From positions 1 through 39,168 of IMG/VR virus record IMGVR_UViG_3300043466_003331: 39,168 nt of DNA; one strand, given 5' to 3'. Below the pieces are notes generated by a model. The model saw only the letters and a list, made by a program, of their open reading frames with translations. It searched no databases and was not told the origin of the DNA. Numbering within the stretch: position 1 is the first letter of the stretch; the number at the start of each line of letters is the position of its first letter. Below, piece by piece: positions 1-9,438 of this stretch. The position numbers were made by a program, and so were the translations under genes. Source of the DNA: a virus.

Positions 1-361
1 TTTCGTGAGGTTTAATGAACGAGTTTTGCATTCCGGTATTCATTTTATTTTTCTTTGTTAGATGACCGTATTCTCTCATTTTTCTCAATTCATCATTAAC
101 CCAATTTTTTATTTCGACACCACCATTTAAAATAAATGACGGGTCAGTATGTTTTCCTTTAAAATTATCAAAAAAGTTTTTAATTCTTTTTAATTGTTTG
201 TAATCAATGAATTTTTGAGTTTGTAATTCTTTATTTCTATTAAAACCCTCAGTATTTTCATCGGCACCCTTTACCATATGAAAACATTTTTTCATATGTT
301 CCCTTTTATCTTTAGGAAATTCGATTTCTCCTTGGGGTGAATTATATAAATCCTTATTCAC
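1..361 (-). CDS. Unknown protein, N-terminal part (cut by the window edge)
   Basis: An open minus-strand frame runs from about 361 to the left edge without a stop (about 120 codons visible). I do not recognise it. The visible part is charged and mostly helical, with a run reading KNWVNDELRKMREYGHLTKK. The longest start is a GTG at 359-361, which overlaps the end of the upstream gene (354-1166). An ATG at 293-295 (residue 23), preceded by AAAGGGAA, is the alternative. The tight overlap says it is co-transcribed with the neighbouring minus-strand gene. Its function cannot be told from what is visible. Confidence 0.6.
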   Translation of the reverse strand, partial: MNKDLYNSPQGEIEFPKDKREHMKKCFHMVKGADENTEGFNRNKELQTQKFIDYKQLKRIKNFFDNFKGKHTDPSFILNGGVEIKNWVNDELRKMREYGHLTKKNKMNTGMQNSFIKPHE

Positions 362-1166
362 TTTTTAACATTTTAATTAGTTCAGATATTGATACACCTT
401 CTTTTTCGGCTTGTTTTTTCAAGACGGATAAGTTCCTCTTTAATATTCGAGATGCTTCAATATTTTTTTTATTTATATCCGCAGAGTCCGAATTTTTCTT
501 TTTCGCTAACATATCTTCAACAACTTTAATTGCTTTTTGTTTTTGAATTTCGGATAAAGTAGCTCTTGTAATAAAATTTGGGTCTTTATAATATTTTGAT
601 TTTTTGTCTTTTTTACCTGATGGGTCTTTACCTTGTTGTTTTGTTCTTTCTTTTGCATCATCAGGTTCCATTCCCATTTTTTTGATTAAAAATTTGTAAG
701 TGTCTTTTCCATCCATATCCTCAGTTTCTTCATAACCAAACGCTCCTGACATATCAATTTCTTCAATTTCTTCAACAGATTCTCCATAATAACTTCTATA
801 ACCACGAGCAATTGGGTCATTTGTAATTCGAGACATTGCAACTGTTTGGTCCATAGTTTTCTTAGGGTGAAGTCTTGGGTCTAAAATTGGAATTGCTGAA
901 TTAGACATCGCACCATCCGTATTAACCAATTCTTCCAAATCAGTTTTTATTGTTTTGGTTGATTTTTTCTTTTTTTCTTTTGCGATTTTTTCTAAATAAT
1001 TTTTAACTTTTTTTCCATTTTTTTTATCAAAATGGATTACCTCGTCTTTTTTACGAGCTTCACTTAAAGTTTCCTCTACCGAGAAATATAGGGAATATTT
1101 ATCCCCTTTATCCCTAAGGAAAAAGTAATAAGGAGAAGAATAAAATTCTTTATTTACTGAAATCAT
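354..1166 (-). CDS. Charged, helical phage protein of unknown function
   Basis: A 270-residue, Lys/Glu-rich protein with no recognisable enzymatic motif. Residues about 55-75 form a Lys-dense stretch (KIAKEKKKKSTKTIK). The centre holds a Pro/Asp-rich segment (AIPILDPRLHPKKTMDQ), and the C-terminal 70 residues look like a coiled coil ending in SISELIKMLKSE. High charge, absence of cysteine and coiled-coil character would suit a scaffold/core or internal head protein, but that is inference. The ATG at 1166 is supported by a TATTTATA promoter-type motif 14 nt upstream (1181-1188, minus). The gene is divergent from the fibre gene at 1217 and overlaps the next minus-strand gene. Confidence 0.7.
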   Translation of the reverse strand: MISVNKEFYSSPYYFFLRDKGDKYSLYFSVEETLSEARKKDEVIHFDKKNGKKVKNYLEKIAKEKKKKSTKTIKTDLEELVNTDGAMSNSAIPILDPRLHPKKTMDQTVAMSRITNDPIARGYRSYYGESVEEIEEIDMSGAFGYEETEDMDGKDTYKFLIKKMGMEPDDAKERTKQQGKDPSGKKDKKSKYYKDPNFITRATLSEIQKQKAIKVVEDMLAKKKNSDSADINKKNIEASRILKRNLSVLKKQAEKEGVSISELIKMLKSE

Positions 1167-1180
1167 CTGTTCTTTTTATC

Positions 1181-1188
1181 TATAAATA
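1181..1188 (-). promoter_or_regulatory. Phage promoter-type motif TATTTATA
   Basis: Read on the minus strand this is TATTTATA, 14 nt before the ATG of the minus-strand gene at 1166. It is one of about 19 copies of TATTTATN placed upstream of genes in this window. Confidence 0.5.
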
Positions 1189-1200
1189 CTACGAATCAAT

Positions 1201-1208
1201 GTATTTAT
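1201..1208 (+). promoter_or_regulatory. Phage promoter-type motif TATTTATC
   Basis: TATTTATC lies 8 nt before the ATG at 1217. The same arrangement (TATTTATC, a short AT spacer ending TAT, ATG) occurs at 26814. It argues that the fibre gene starts at 1217, not at the ATG at 1199 that overlaps the motif. Confidence 0.5.
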
Positions 1209-1216
1209 CAAGATAT

Positions 1217-3841
1217 ATGGCATATCAAAATATAAATCAGTATAATTTTAGACGATGGGGTCTAAAACCGGTAAATGAAATTACAGACATTTGCCTTGCT
1301 TCAGACGAAAAAGATTACGACCAAGAGGTTGTATTTTCACCTTTGCTTATCGGAGAATTGGATGGTAATCGAATGCCATTCAAATTTGATTTTAATAGTA
1401 GTGCAACAACAATTTGTATAACAAGTGCCAACACTTTTGATTATGATACGATTGTTTCTGAAAATTATTGGAATCCAACAAATACCGACCCAAACTTCTG
1501 CCCTGTAATAACAGATTTATGTGATATTGGTTTAACCGGTATTGATAATGGTTTAGTTAAAAAAATGTCGGGGGAGACAATACAAATCAATACAGGTCTT
1601 TATACAACTGAATCCGATAAATTTAGTAGATACAAATATGATAGGAGAATGAAAATGCATCCTATTACCGGATTTACAACATCTGAAAATAGATTATGGA
1701 ACGATAATTCATATGACTATAATGTTGATTATGTGAATGTTGGTGGTGATATTGGATATGTTGCGAGGTTAAATGGTGGGTTCTTTCAAGGGTTTTATAA
1801 AGTTGCCGGATATGATTATCAGATATTTCCACAAAGACCTAGTTTAGGGTGGACTGCCGAGTTCATGTTAAAATATCGATGGACGGGTGATACTTCAGTA
1901 GGATTAAATGCTCGTTATCCGGAAAATAAAGGAACATTTTTTTATTTAGGTTCTCGAGCTGAAAATAAATTTTATCACTACGCAGATGGTTCTCCGAAAC
2001 AAGACACAGGTTATACTAGAGTCACATCAGGTTTAACTTGTATGGATACTTGTGCATGTCATTTATTGGGTAGTAATCCTCATGATTGTTTAAAAGTTTA
2101 CCAACAATCAGGTAAAACTTCAACTAATTGTAGTTGTGGTTGTGATTGTTCTTGTGAAGTAAAAGTAGAATACCCGGAATTAGACCCACTATATGATGGT
2201 GTATCAAATGGATTATCGTTAAGGTTAAGTGGTGATACAGGAAACCCAAGATTATGTGTAAAAACTTATAGAATAACCGGAGGGTGTGAAACAACCGGAA
2301 CTTGTTTAACAGGTGTAACATATACCACAGGAACATCTGTTACTGAATGGTGTTCGACAAGAGGTATTTTTGATGAATGTAGTGGAACAACCTATGTCGA
2401 TGTTGAGCATTGGGTTCAAATAGATGCCGTATTCCAAAGGAATGAATGGTTTGACACTTGTGATTTAAATAATAAAGGAGGGTTAGGTTTAATTGTTAAT
2501 GAAATTTATACTGCAACAACAGCAAATAATAGTGTTAGTTTGATAGAGCCTCCAATTACTCATGAACCTGATTATGACCCGGCAACAACCGAAATTGTTC
2601 GATTTAATGATAATTGGACTGCGGAAGAAAAATATCGTTTAGGGACTTTAAAATTTTATGTGAACGGTAAATTATTTATGGTTGCTGAAAATTTTGAAGA
2701 AATTATACCAAGATTATTAAACACTCCAAAAGAAAAACAAATTGGGGTTGGATATAATATTTCATTGGGTGGAGGAACTCAAGGATTAAAAGATAATTTG
2801 ACTTTTTCAGGTAAATGTCCTGAAACAATTGAGGAAATTGTTTATCAACAAGACCCTGAATGTTTAACAACTCATGATTTGGATAATACAATTTATTCAG
2901 GTTTAACAACCAATATTAAATTGGAAGAATATTTTGGTGGAAGTTTAATTGGTGATATTAGTGCGTTTAGAATGTATTCTGAACCATTAAATGCGTCTCA
3001 AATTAAACATAACTTTTCATTATTAAAAACAAAATACGATTTATTAAATCCGGATTGTGTTGATTGTGTGTTAAAAATTCCTGTTACTCCAACACCAACT
3101 CCAAGTATTACGCCAACAAATACTCAAACACCAACAGTTACGCCAACAAATACTCAAACACCAACGGTTACACCAACAAACACTTCAACACCTACACCAA
3201 CTCCAACAGTGACAATTGGTTTAACTCCAACTCAAACACCGACAAATACTTCAACACCAACTCCAACACCAACTCCGGCATATTTTGCTTACTTATTCAT
3301 TGAACCAACAACAGGTTCAACTGATATAGGACAATGGATGTATGACAACGGAAGTGATTTTTATGGTTTCACAAATAATACACAACCATCTCAAGACCAA
3401 ACTCAATTTAATATTGAGATGAATCAATATGTTAATTTTACAGGATGGACTAATGGTTCATTCCCTAATATTATCAGTCAAACTGTTCCACAAGTTTCAG
3501 GTGGTGAAGACCAATTTGAGAATATTATTGTTAAATACAATTTCTTAACTACTGAAATACCTAAAAACTATGTGGGAGGAACCGGATGGTATACTTGGAT
3601 AATACCAGTGTCTTTAACTAATAATCAAAGACAAACAATAATTGATATTAACTCAAGTAATAATCCTAATTTATTAACCGCGGTTGGAACTGAAAATACA
3701 ATAAACCAATATACATTTACTTACACAGGAACAACTATACCTCCAACAACATATAGAGTTTATACAACATATCCAAATACAATATTTAGAATAAATGACT
3801 CTCAAAATATTTACATGAGAGGTAATACAATATCACCATAA
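1217..3841 (+). CDS. Large lectin-like tail fibre/adhesin with Cys cluster and Thr-Pro linker
   Basis: About 874 residues, probably a host-recognition or virion surface protein. The middle (about 200-610) looks like a concanavalin/LamG-type lectin sandwich: it has stretches such as GWTAEFMLKYRW and LGTLKFYVNGKLF and ends in GDISAFRMYSEPLNASQIKH, the usual last strands of such domains. A Cys-rich insert (DNA about 2039-2155) holds CSCGCDCSC. A Pro/Thr linker (DNA about 3083-3277) separates the lectin part from a C-terminal domain of about 180 residues rich in aromatic and Thr residues. The start at 1217 (MAYQNINQY) is preferred to 1199 because the promoter-type motif lies at 1201-1208. It is followed at once by the next fibre gene (1-nt gap). 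The fold call is by pattern; the exact family is not recognised. Confidence 0.75.
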   Translation: MAYQNINQYNFRRWGLKPVNEITDICLASDEKDYDQEVVFSPLLIGELDGNRMPFKFDFNSSATTICITSANTFDYDTIVSENYWNPTNTDPNFCPVITDLCDIGLTGIDNGLVKKMSGETIQINTGLYTTESDKFSRYKYDRRMKMHPITGFTTSENRLWNDNSYDYNVDYVNVGGDIGYVARLNGGFFQGFYKVAGYDYQIFPQRPSLGWTAEFMLKYRWTGDTSVGLNARYPENKGTFFYLGSRAENKFYHYADGSPKQDTGYTRVTSGLTCMDTCACHLLGSNPHDCLKVYQQSGKTSTNCSCGCDCSCEVKVEYPELDPLYDGVSNGLSLRLSGDTGNPRLCVKTYRITGGCETTGTCLTGVTYTTGTSVTEWCSTRGIFDECSGTTYVDVEHWVQIDAVFQRNEWFDTCDLNNKGGLGLIVNEIYTATTANNSVSLIEPPITHEPDYDPATTEIVRFNDNWTAEEKYRLGTLKFYVNGKLFMVAENFEEIIPRLLNTPKEKQIGVGYNISLGGGTQGLKDNLTFSGKCPETIEEIVYQQDPECLTTHDLDNTIYSGLTTNIKLEEYFGGSLIGDISAFRMYSEPLNASQIKHNFSLLKTKYDLLNPDCVDCVLKIPVTPTPTPSITPTNTQTPTVTPTNTQTPTVTPTNTSTPTPTPTVTIGLTPTQTPTNTSTPTPTPTPAYFAYLFIEPTTGSTDIGQWMYDNGSDFYGFTNNTQPSQDQTQFNIEMNQYVNFTGWTNGSFPNIISQTVPQVSGGEDQFENIIVKYNFLTTEIPKNYVGGTGWYTWIIPVSLTNNQRQTIIDINSSNNPNLLTAVGTENTINQYTFTYTGTTIPPTTYRVYTTYPNTIFRINDSQNIYMRGNTISP

Positions 3842-3842
3842 A

Positions 3843-5573
3843 ATGAGTAATTTTTTGAATAAAATACCTGTTTCTCCAATTAATGTTCTTGGTAATCCAT
3901 CAGTTCCGAGCGGGTCTGTATTTGGAACCAATTATAGTATTTTACAAACGGGGGGATATATGGAGGTATTTAATCTTTCAGATTTATCTTATATAATACC
4001 ACCGGCAACAACTGGTACGATTCAATTTACAGGGAATACAATACCGATTCAATTTAGTAAAGGTTCAGGTTCGTTTTTCTCACCTGATGTATTAACATTA
4101 AATTCTGACAACATTTCGTCAGGAAGAAGAAAAATTGGAATGTTGGTGTATGTTTATGAAGTAAATAAGATTTATCAACATACCATAGACAATTATGACA
4201 CTTTATGGAATAGTGCGACAGGTGCAACCGGACCTGGTGGAAAAACTGTCGTAATTTCTAATTTTGGAACAACCGTAAAAAATAATACTCCTGAGGGTGT
4301 TGCCTTTATTAACGCTTGGACTGCATCGACAATTGAAGGTTATAACGGATTTGATGATACAAACGCGACTTGGAGGGAGTTAAAAACAGGTGGTGTTTCA
4401 ATCACAGGAGGAACATTTGATAATAATACGGACACTTTATATTTGAATAATACAAGTGGCGGGTCAATTACTATCACAGGGTTCACAGATTATTATACAA
4501 CTGGTTTTACATTTAATCCCGCAACATATGACTTAACAATTCAAAGAAATGATGGTTTACCTGATTTAACAACCAATTTATCAATATTGTCTTCAGATGT
4601 GACAATCACAGGAGGGACATATAACTCTTCAAACGGAACCGCAACATTTACAAATAATACGGGGGGAACTTTCGATGTAACCGGATTTTTAACCGGATTT
4701 ACGGATATATATGTCACCGGTGGAACATTTAACAAATCAACGGAAACATTAACATTAAATCGAAATGATAATAATTTAATTAATATTTCGGGATTTAGTG
4801 ATGTTTATGTTACTGGAGGCACTTATTCCGATGGAACCGCAATATTCACCAATAATACAGGGGGAACATTTAACCTTACAGGTTTAACGACGCCATTTAC
4901 CGGAGGAACCGTTAGTGGTGCAACAAATTTCTTGAATGGGTTAACAGGTTTAACCATATCTGCAACAACATATCAAAATTTACCACCAACACCATTTTTA
5001 CCTTTGAGTGGGGGAACGGTTACAGGAGCGACCAACTTTACGGCGGGATTAACTGCGACCACAATATCCGCAACAACATATCAAAATTTACCAATAGATG
5101 TTTTTGTAACTGGAACCACAAAGTCCGGTGATGTTGCAACATTCACCAATAATACAGGTGGAACCTTTAATTTAACAGGATTAACGGACACTTTTTTAAC
5201 AGGCGGAACTTATGATGTTAATAGCGAAACCATAATTTTAAATAACAATAATGGAAGTAATATTTCCATAACCGGAATAACATTACCATCATTATTGGTA
5301 ACTGATGGTTCAGTCACAGTTACACCTGTCACAGGTATAACATTTAGTGGAGCAACTGTCGTTGATGATGGGGGAGGTGATATTACGGTTGTAACGGGAA
5401 CCATTCGAAGAAATGATACGGTGGAAAATATTAATTATTGTGGGTTTGCTCTAACAGGGTCGTTGGAAAGTGACCCAGTGTGGACAATTACCGTAATAAC
5501 GGTTGCATTAGACGGAAGTGTGACATCAGTGGTCTATTATAATGTTGCATGGACCGACAGATATATTTTATAA
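3843..5573 (+). CDS. Repeat-rich tail fibre protein
   Basis: A 576-residue protein dominated by Thr, Gly and Asn. Short beta-type repeats recur from about residue 180 to 480, with units like ITGGTF or VTGGTY followed by an acidic/Asn turn, a TLxLNxN strand and TGGTFxxTGF. Two longer units carry ATTYQNLP (about 375 and 415). A compact C-terminal domain (about 520-576) contains NYCGFALTGS and ends in VAWTDRYIL, resembling the terminal knob of phage fibres. This pattern fits a trimeric fibre shaft with a C-terminal tip. It sits 1 nt after the upstream gene, so the two are probably co-translated parts of one adsorption apparatus. Confidence 0.75.
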   Translation: MSNFLNKIPVSPINVLGNPSVPSGSVFGTNYSILQTGGYMEVFNLSDLSYIIPPATTGTIQFTGNTIPIQFSKGSGSFFSPDVLTLNSDNISSGRRKIGMLVYVYEVNKIYQHTIDNYDTLWNSATGATGPGGKTVVISNFGTTVKNNTPEGVAFINAWTASTIEGYNGFDDTNATWRELKTGGVSITGGTFDNNTDTLYLNNTSGGSITITGFTDYYTTGFTFNPATYDLTIQRNDGLPDLTTNLSILSSDVTITGGTYNSSNGTATFTNNTGGTFDVTGFLTGFTDIYVTGGTFNKSTETLTLNRNDNNLINISGFSDVYVTGGTYSDGTAIFTNNTGGTFNLTGLTTPFTGGTVSGATNFLNGLTGLTISATTYQNLPPTPFLPLSGGTVTGATNFTAGLTATTISATTYQNLPIDVFVTGTTKSGDVATFTNNTGGTFNLTGLTDTFLTGGTYDVNSETIILNNNNGSNISITGITLPSLLVTDGSVTVTPVTGITFSGATVVDDGGGDITVVTGTIRRNDTVENINYCGFALTGSLESDPVWTITVITVALDGSVTSVVYYNVAWTDRYIL

Positions 5574-5581
5574 ACAAATAC

Positions 5582-5589
5582 TATTTATT
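5582..5589 (+). promoter_or_regulatory. Phage promoter-type motif TATTTATT
   Basis: A variant copy (T in the last place) 13 nt before the ATG at 5603, followed by an A-tract. It supports the internal start of the next gene. Confidence 0.35.
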
Positions 5590-5602
5590 AAAAAAAAATA
5601 TT

Positions 5603-5899
5603 ATGCCAATAACAAGTTCAAATCCAATCGAAATTGATGGGAAAATTTATCCAAATTATTTATTAAACTTATCGATGTCTCCATTATATGGTCATGACAA
5701 AATAGGTCAAAGCGTTGCTTTAAGGTTAACTCCTGAAAGAGTTGAGGATGGAGTATCCATTCAATCTCCGGAAAATGCTAAAAACATTTTAATTTTGGAT
5801 GTGTTTAAAGACATTGCAAATGGTGATGAAGATTTAAGAATTGCCGTTGAAAAAATAACTGAAACATTACAAGAATTTATAAATTCAAGGGGGTTGTAA
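5603..5899 (+). CDS. Small protein in the fibre cluster, unknown function
   Basis: A 98-residue protein beginning MPITSSNPIEIDGKIYPNYL. The reading frame opens further upstream (5549), but those extra 18 residues overlap the end of the preceding gene. The ATG at 5603 directly follows a promoter-type motif and an A-tract, so I choose it. The sequence mixes beta-type segments (SVALRLTPERVEDGVSI) with a C-terminal helix (IAVEKITETLQEFINS). No family is recognised. Its place between fibre genes, 3 nt before the first spike gene, suggests a fibre-attachment or assembly helper; that is inference. Confidence 0.7.
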   Translation: MPITSSNPIEIDGKIYPNYLLNLSMSPLYGHDKIGQSVALRLTPERVEDGVSIQSPENAKNILILDVFKDIANGDEDLRIAVEKITETLQEFINSRGL

Positions 5900-5902
5900 T
5901 AT

Positions 5903-7642
5903 ATGGCTAATTATAGAGCGATAGCAAATGGTAATTGGAGTAATTTAGCAATTTGGCAAGATGATAGTCTTGGGTATTTTGATAATTCAACAGTGTTACC
6001 TACAAGTGATGATGATGTTTACGCAAATAACTTCACTGTTACTATTGACGGAACAAGAAACGCCTTTACAATAAGGAACACTGCGTTTACACCTCCTACT
6101 AATTTAGGTGCTATGTCTATTCCACAGATGAGTAGTAATACAACTCCAAGTGGTGCTGCTGCAGCTAGTAGTGTTCAAAGTGGTAATGCAGCTTGGTTTG
6201 CTTTTGATAGAAATACGGGGACATTTTGGCAAAGTTTAAGTGTAAATTTAGGTTGGTTATCATATCAATTTCCGACAGGTAAAACTATAAAAAGATATGG
6301 TTTTTTTACTTCAGGTAACGCAGGAAGAGCACCAAGAACTTGGACATTTGAAGGTTCAAATAATGGTTCTACTTGGACTACTTTAGATACACAAACAAAC
6401 TTTGTAACAGGAGTATCAACCTTTTATTCTTTTGATATTTCAGCAAATACAACTTCATACACTTATTACAGAATTAATGTGACCGCAGTTCAAACATTAG
6501 GGCAGATTATTGAAATATCAGAACTCGAAATGTCAGAAATTACAAACCTATACGGAGGTACAACTGCAGGTGGTGGATTTACCTTTGCTAATGGTGGAAA
6601 CTTAACTTGTTCTGCTCCTACTAATAGTGTATTTAATAGAGCGGTTGCAGGTGTTTATTGCTTAACCTTTGATTTACCAAGTGGACAAAGTGCTACTTTT
6701 AATGGGAGTGTTAATGAAACCGCAACCAATGCGACAAATGGTAGAAATATTTTAGTTCAAAATACTGGAGCTTTTAATATGGTTGGAAATTATGGATTAA
6801 CTAGTGCAGGATTTAATACTAGAGCTGTTATTACAGTAAATGCGTCAACAACTATTAATTTAATTGGTAATATTACAAATTCACAACTTGTTAATAATTC
6901 AAGTAGTACTTTATGGGTTTTTGCGGGTAATCCAACAATAAATATAACAGGAAATGTTAGTGGTGGAAATACTAATAATTTTTCAGCTGCAATTGGAAAT
7001 GGAATTTATTGTGCGACAACTACAACAATTAATTTAACAGGTAACATAACCACAAATGCATCTCCTTCAATATTTTTTAATACAAGTGGTACATTAAATT
7101 TAATAGGAAATGTAACAGGTGGAACTGCTTTCCCTGCAGTATTTAATCAAACAACTCCTTGTACAATAGACATTTTAGGAACAACCACATCAGGTAGTGG
7201 TTATCCTGCAATACAAGGACTTCTTACAACATTTGTAAAGGTAAGAGGGAATGTTGTAAATACAGATACATATTGTGCAATTTACGCTGGTAGAGTAGTA
7301 ATAGATGACAATGTTACATCTTGGCAATTTAAAGATAGTACAAATACAGTTACACGAACTTTATATACTGCCGGAGTTAACCTTGGAAACCCTACAACAA
7401 ATAATGTTAGAGATGGAGTGACTTATGGACCATCTTTAGAATTAACCGGAACTATGTTTGTTCCTTCACCTATTAACACAAGAATAGGTGTTCCAGTTGA
7501 TAATACAGTTGGAACCGGACAATTAACCGCTGAAGATTTTTTACAAGCTATTGAGAATAGTACAAGTGGTGTGGGATTAAGATTAAAAAATGTTGCAACA
7601 GTCCAAAGTGTTGGAAATCAACTTCAAACATATAGTGTGTAA
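5903..7642 (+). CDS. Tail spike/fibre with discoidin-like domain and beta-helix, copy 1
   Basis: 579 residues. Residues about 65-210 match the discoidin (F5/8 type C) pattern: a GWLSYQFPTG strand, RYGFFTSGNAG, then TWTFEGSNNGSTWTTLDTQ and YYRINVTAVQ. Such domains bind carbohydrate or glycoconjugates. Residues about 230-440 carry repeated INLTGNI or LNLIGNV strands, typical of a right-handed beta-helix. The last 120 residues (from about TDTYCAIYAGRVVIDDNVTS) are conserved with the next gene. The stop overlaps the start of that paralogue by one base. It is probably a receptor-binding spike; no catalytic residues for a glycan lyase are evident. The domain calls rest on motif pattern only. Confidence 0.8.
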   Translation: MANYRAIANGNWSNLAIWQDDSLGYFDNSTVLPTSDDDVYANNFTVTIDGTRNAFTIRNTAFTPPTNLGAMSIPQMSSNTTPSGAAAASSVQSGNAAWFAFDRNTGTFWQSLSVNLGWLSYQFPTGKTIKRYGFFTSGNAGRAPRTWTFEGSNNGSTWTTLDTQTNFVTGVSTFYSFDISANTTSYTYYRINVTAVQTLGQIIEISELEMSEITNLYGGTTAGGGFTFANGGNLTCSAPTNSVFNRAVAGVYCLTFDLPSGQSATFNGSVNETATNATNGRNILVQNTGAFNMVGNYGLTSAGFNTRAVITVNASTTINLIGNITNSQLVNNSSSTLWVFAGNPTINITGNVSGGNTNNFSAAIGNGIYCATTTTINLTGNITTNASPSIFFNTSGTLNLIGNVTGGTAFPAVFNQTTPCTIDILGTTTSGSGYPAIQGLLTTFVKVRGNVVNTDTYCAIYAGRVVIDDNVTSWQFKDSTNTVTRTLYTAGVNLGNPTTNNVRDGVTYGPSLELTGTMFVPSPINTRIGVPVDNTVGTGQLTAEDFLQAIENSTSGVGLRLKNVATVQSVGNQLQTYSV

Positions 7643-9372
7643 TGGCTAATTATAGAGCGATAGCAAATGGTAACTGGAGTAATTTAGCAATTTGGCAAGA
7701 TGATAGTCTTGGGTATTTTGCTAATTCAACAGTATTACCTACAACTGATGATAATGTTTATTCAAATAACTTCACTGTTACTATTGACGGAACAAGAAAT
7801 GCAAGTACTATAAGAAATACTGCATTTACACCACCTACTTTTTTAGGTGCTATGTCTATTCCGCAAATGACTTCAAATACTACTCCAAGTGGTGCTGCTG
7901 CTGCGAGTAGTGTACAAAGTGGGTTTGCTATTTGGAATGCCTTTGACAGAAATACAGGAACAGCTTGGCAATCAAATACAACTAATTCAGGTTGGTTATC
8001 ATATCAATTCCCAACAGGTAGAATAATAAAAAGATATGGATTTTTTACTGGTACAAATAATAATGGAAATATAAGAACTTGGACTTTTGAAGGAAGTAAT
8101 AATGGTTCTACTTGGGTTGTATTAGATACTCAAACAAATTTTGTAACAGGAGTTTCTACATTTTTTTCTTTTGATATTTCTGCAAATACAACATCATATA
8201 CATTTTATAGAATTAATGTAACTGCTGTTCAAGCAGGTGGAAGCAATCCATCAATACCAGAACTCGAAATGTCAGAGGTTACAAACCTATACGGAGGTAT
8301 TGTTGCAGGTGGTAGATTTACCTTTGCTAATGGAGGGGATTTAACTTGTACTACTTCTCCCGCTGTTATTTTAGGAACAACCACTCCAGTACTTGAAATG
8401 AATTTAGCAAGTCCTAATACTGCCACTTTTAGAGGTAGTGTTTTAACAATCGCTAATATTCAAGGTTCTAATGCTATTTTACTATCATCAAATGGAACTC
8501 TTAATTTAATAGGAAATTATAGCGCAGATGGAGTGACAACTAATTCAGGTGGTGCTAAAACTCTTATAAATTCAACAGGAAATGGAACATTAAATATAAT
8601 TGGTAATTTAAACAATACAAGTTCTATTGGAGGAAGTCAAAATAGTAACACTTTAGGATTAACGGGAGGAGTGTTAAATTTAACAGGTAGTGTAAGTGAT
8701 AGTGCCACTGGAGGTATAAATGGACTTGCTTTAACAATCAGTTCATCATCCGCCATTGTAAATATAACAGGAAATATTACAAATCAATCATCACATAGAA
8801 CTATATTAATTAATGGAGGTAATCTTAATGTTATTGGAAATACAACAGGTGGTAGTGTTCAACCCGCTATTCTTAATTCTACAATTAACACAACAATAAA
8901 CATATTAGGAACAACAACTTCAGGTAGTGGTTCTCCTGCTATTCAAGGACTTGTAACTACACTTGTAATAATAAGAGGAAATGTGGTGAATACTGACACA
9001 TATTGTGCGGTTTTGGCCGGAAGAGTAGTTATTGACAATAATGTCACTTCTTGGCAATTCAAAGATTCCACAAACACAATCACAAGAACTTTATATACCG
9101 CCGGAGTTAATCTCGGAAACCCATTACAAAGTGATGTTAGAAATTTAGTAACTTACGGACCATCATTAGAATTAACCGGAACCACATTTGTTCCATCACC
9201 GGCGAATACAAGAAGAGGTGTTCCAGTTGATAATACAGTTGGAACCGCAGATTTAACCGCCAATGATATTTTCTACGCAATTGAAACAAGTAATATACCT
9301 GTTGCAGTTAGATTAAGAAACATTTCAACCGTTGAAACATTCGGAACTCAAATTGCAAGTTACGATACATAA
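7642..9372 (+). CDS. Tail spike/fibre with discoidin-like domain and beta-helix, copy 2
   Basis: 576 residues and a tandem paralogue of the preceding gene: the first 30 residues are identical except one (DNST versus ANST), and the discoidin-like domain and the C-terminal 120 residues are closely similar. The beta-helix in the middle (about 230-430) has diverged strongly. That pattern (conserved attachment ends, variable centre) is what one expects for receptor-binding proteins under diversifying selection or domain swapping. It ends in ASYDT just before a short non-coding gap with a promoter motif. Together the two genes could give two alternative or heteromeric spikes. Confidence 0.8.
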   Translation: MANYRAIANGNWSNLAIWQDDSLGYFANSTVLPTTDDNVYSNNFTVTIDGTRNASTIRNTAFTPPTFLGAMSIPQMTSNTTPSGAAAASSVQSGFAIWNAFDRNTGTAWQSNTTNSGWLSYQFPTGRIIKRYGFFTGTNNNGNIRTWTFEGSNNGSTWVVLDTQTNFVTGVSTFFSFDISANTTSYTFYRINVTAVQAGGSNPSIPELEMSEVTNLYGGIVAGGRFTFANGGDLTCTTSPAVILGTTTPVLEMNLASPNTATFRGSVLTIANIQGSNAILLSSNGTLNLIGNYSADGVTTNSGGAKTLINSTGNGTLNIIGNLNNTSSIGGSQNSNTLGLTGGVLNLTGSVSDSATGGINGLALTISSSSAIVNITGNITNQSSHRTILINGGNLNVIGNTTGGSVQPAILNSTINTTINILGTTTSGSGSPAIQGLVTTLVIIRGNVVNTDTYCAVLAGRVVIDNNVTSWQFKDSTNTITRTLYTAGVNLGNPLQSDVRNLVTYGPSLELTGTTFVPSPANTRRGVPVDNTVGTADLTANDIFYAIETSNIPVAVRLRNISTVETFGTQIASYDT

Positions 9373-9413
9373 TTTTTTTTTTAATTAAATTTTCAATATT
9401 AACAATATCCTAA

Positions 9414-9421
9414 TATTTATA
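9414..9421 (+). promoter_or_regulatory. Phage promoter-type motif TATTTATA
   Basis: TATTTATA in the only gap (9373-9438) of the fibre cluster, 17 nt before the ATG at 9439, in gene orientation. Confidence 0.5.
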
Positions 9422-9438
9422 TAGTAAACAATAATATT

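Noticed and set aside
1181-1188. T4-type late promoter TATAAATA for the plus-strand fibre gene
   Set aside because: Across the window the motif reads TATTTATN in gene orientation, so this copy belongs to the minus-strand gene.
1199-1216. ATG at 1199 as start of the first fibre gene
   Set aside because: The promoter-type motif (1201-1208) would lie inside the coding part; the ATG at 1217 has the same spacing as at 26827.
3064-3303. Plus-strand ORF rich in Asn, Ser and Tyr
   Set aside because: A shifted-frame shadow of the Thr-Pro linker in the fibre gene.
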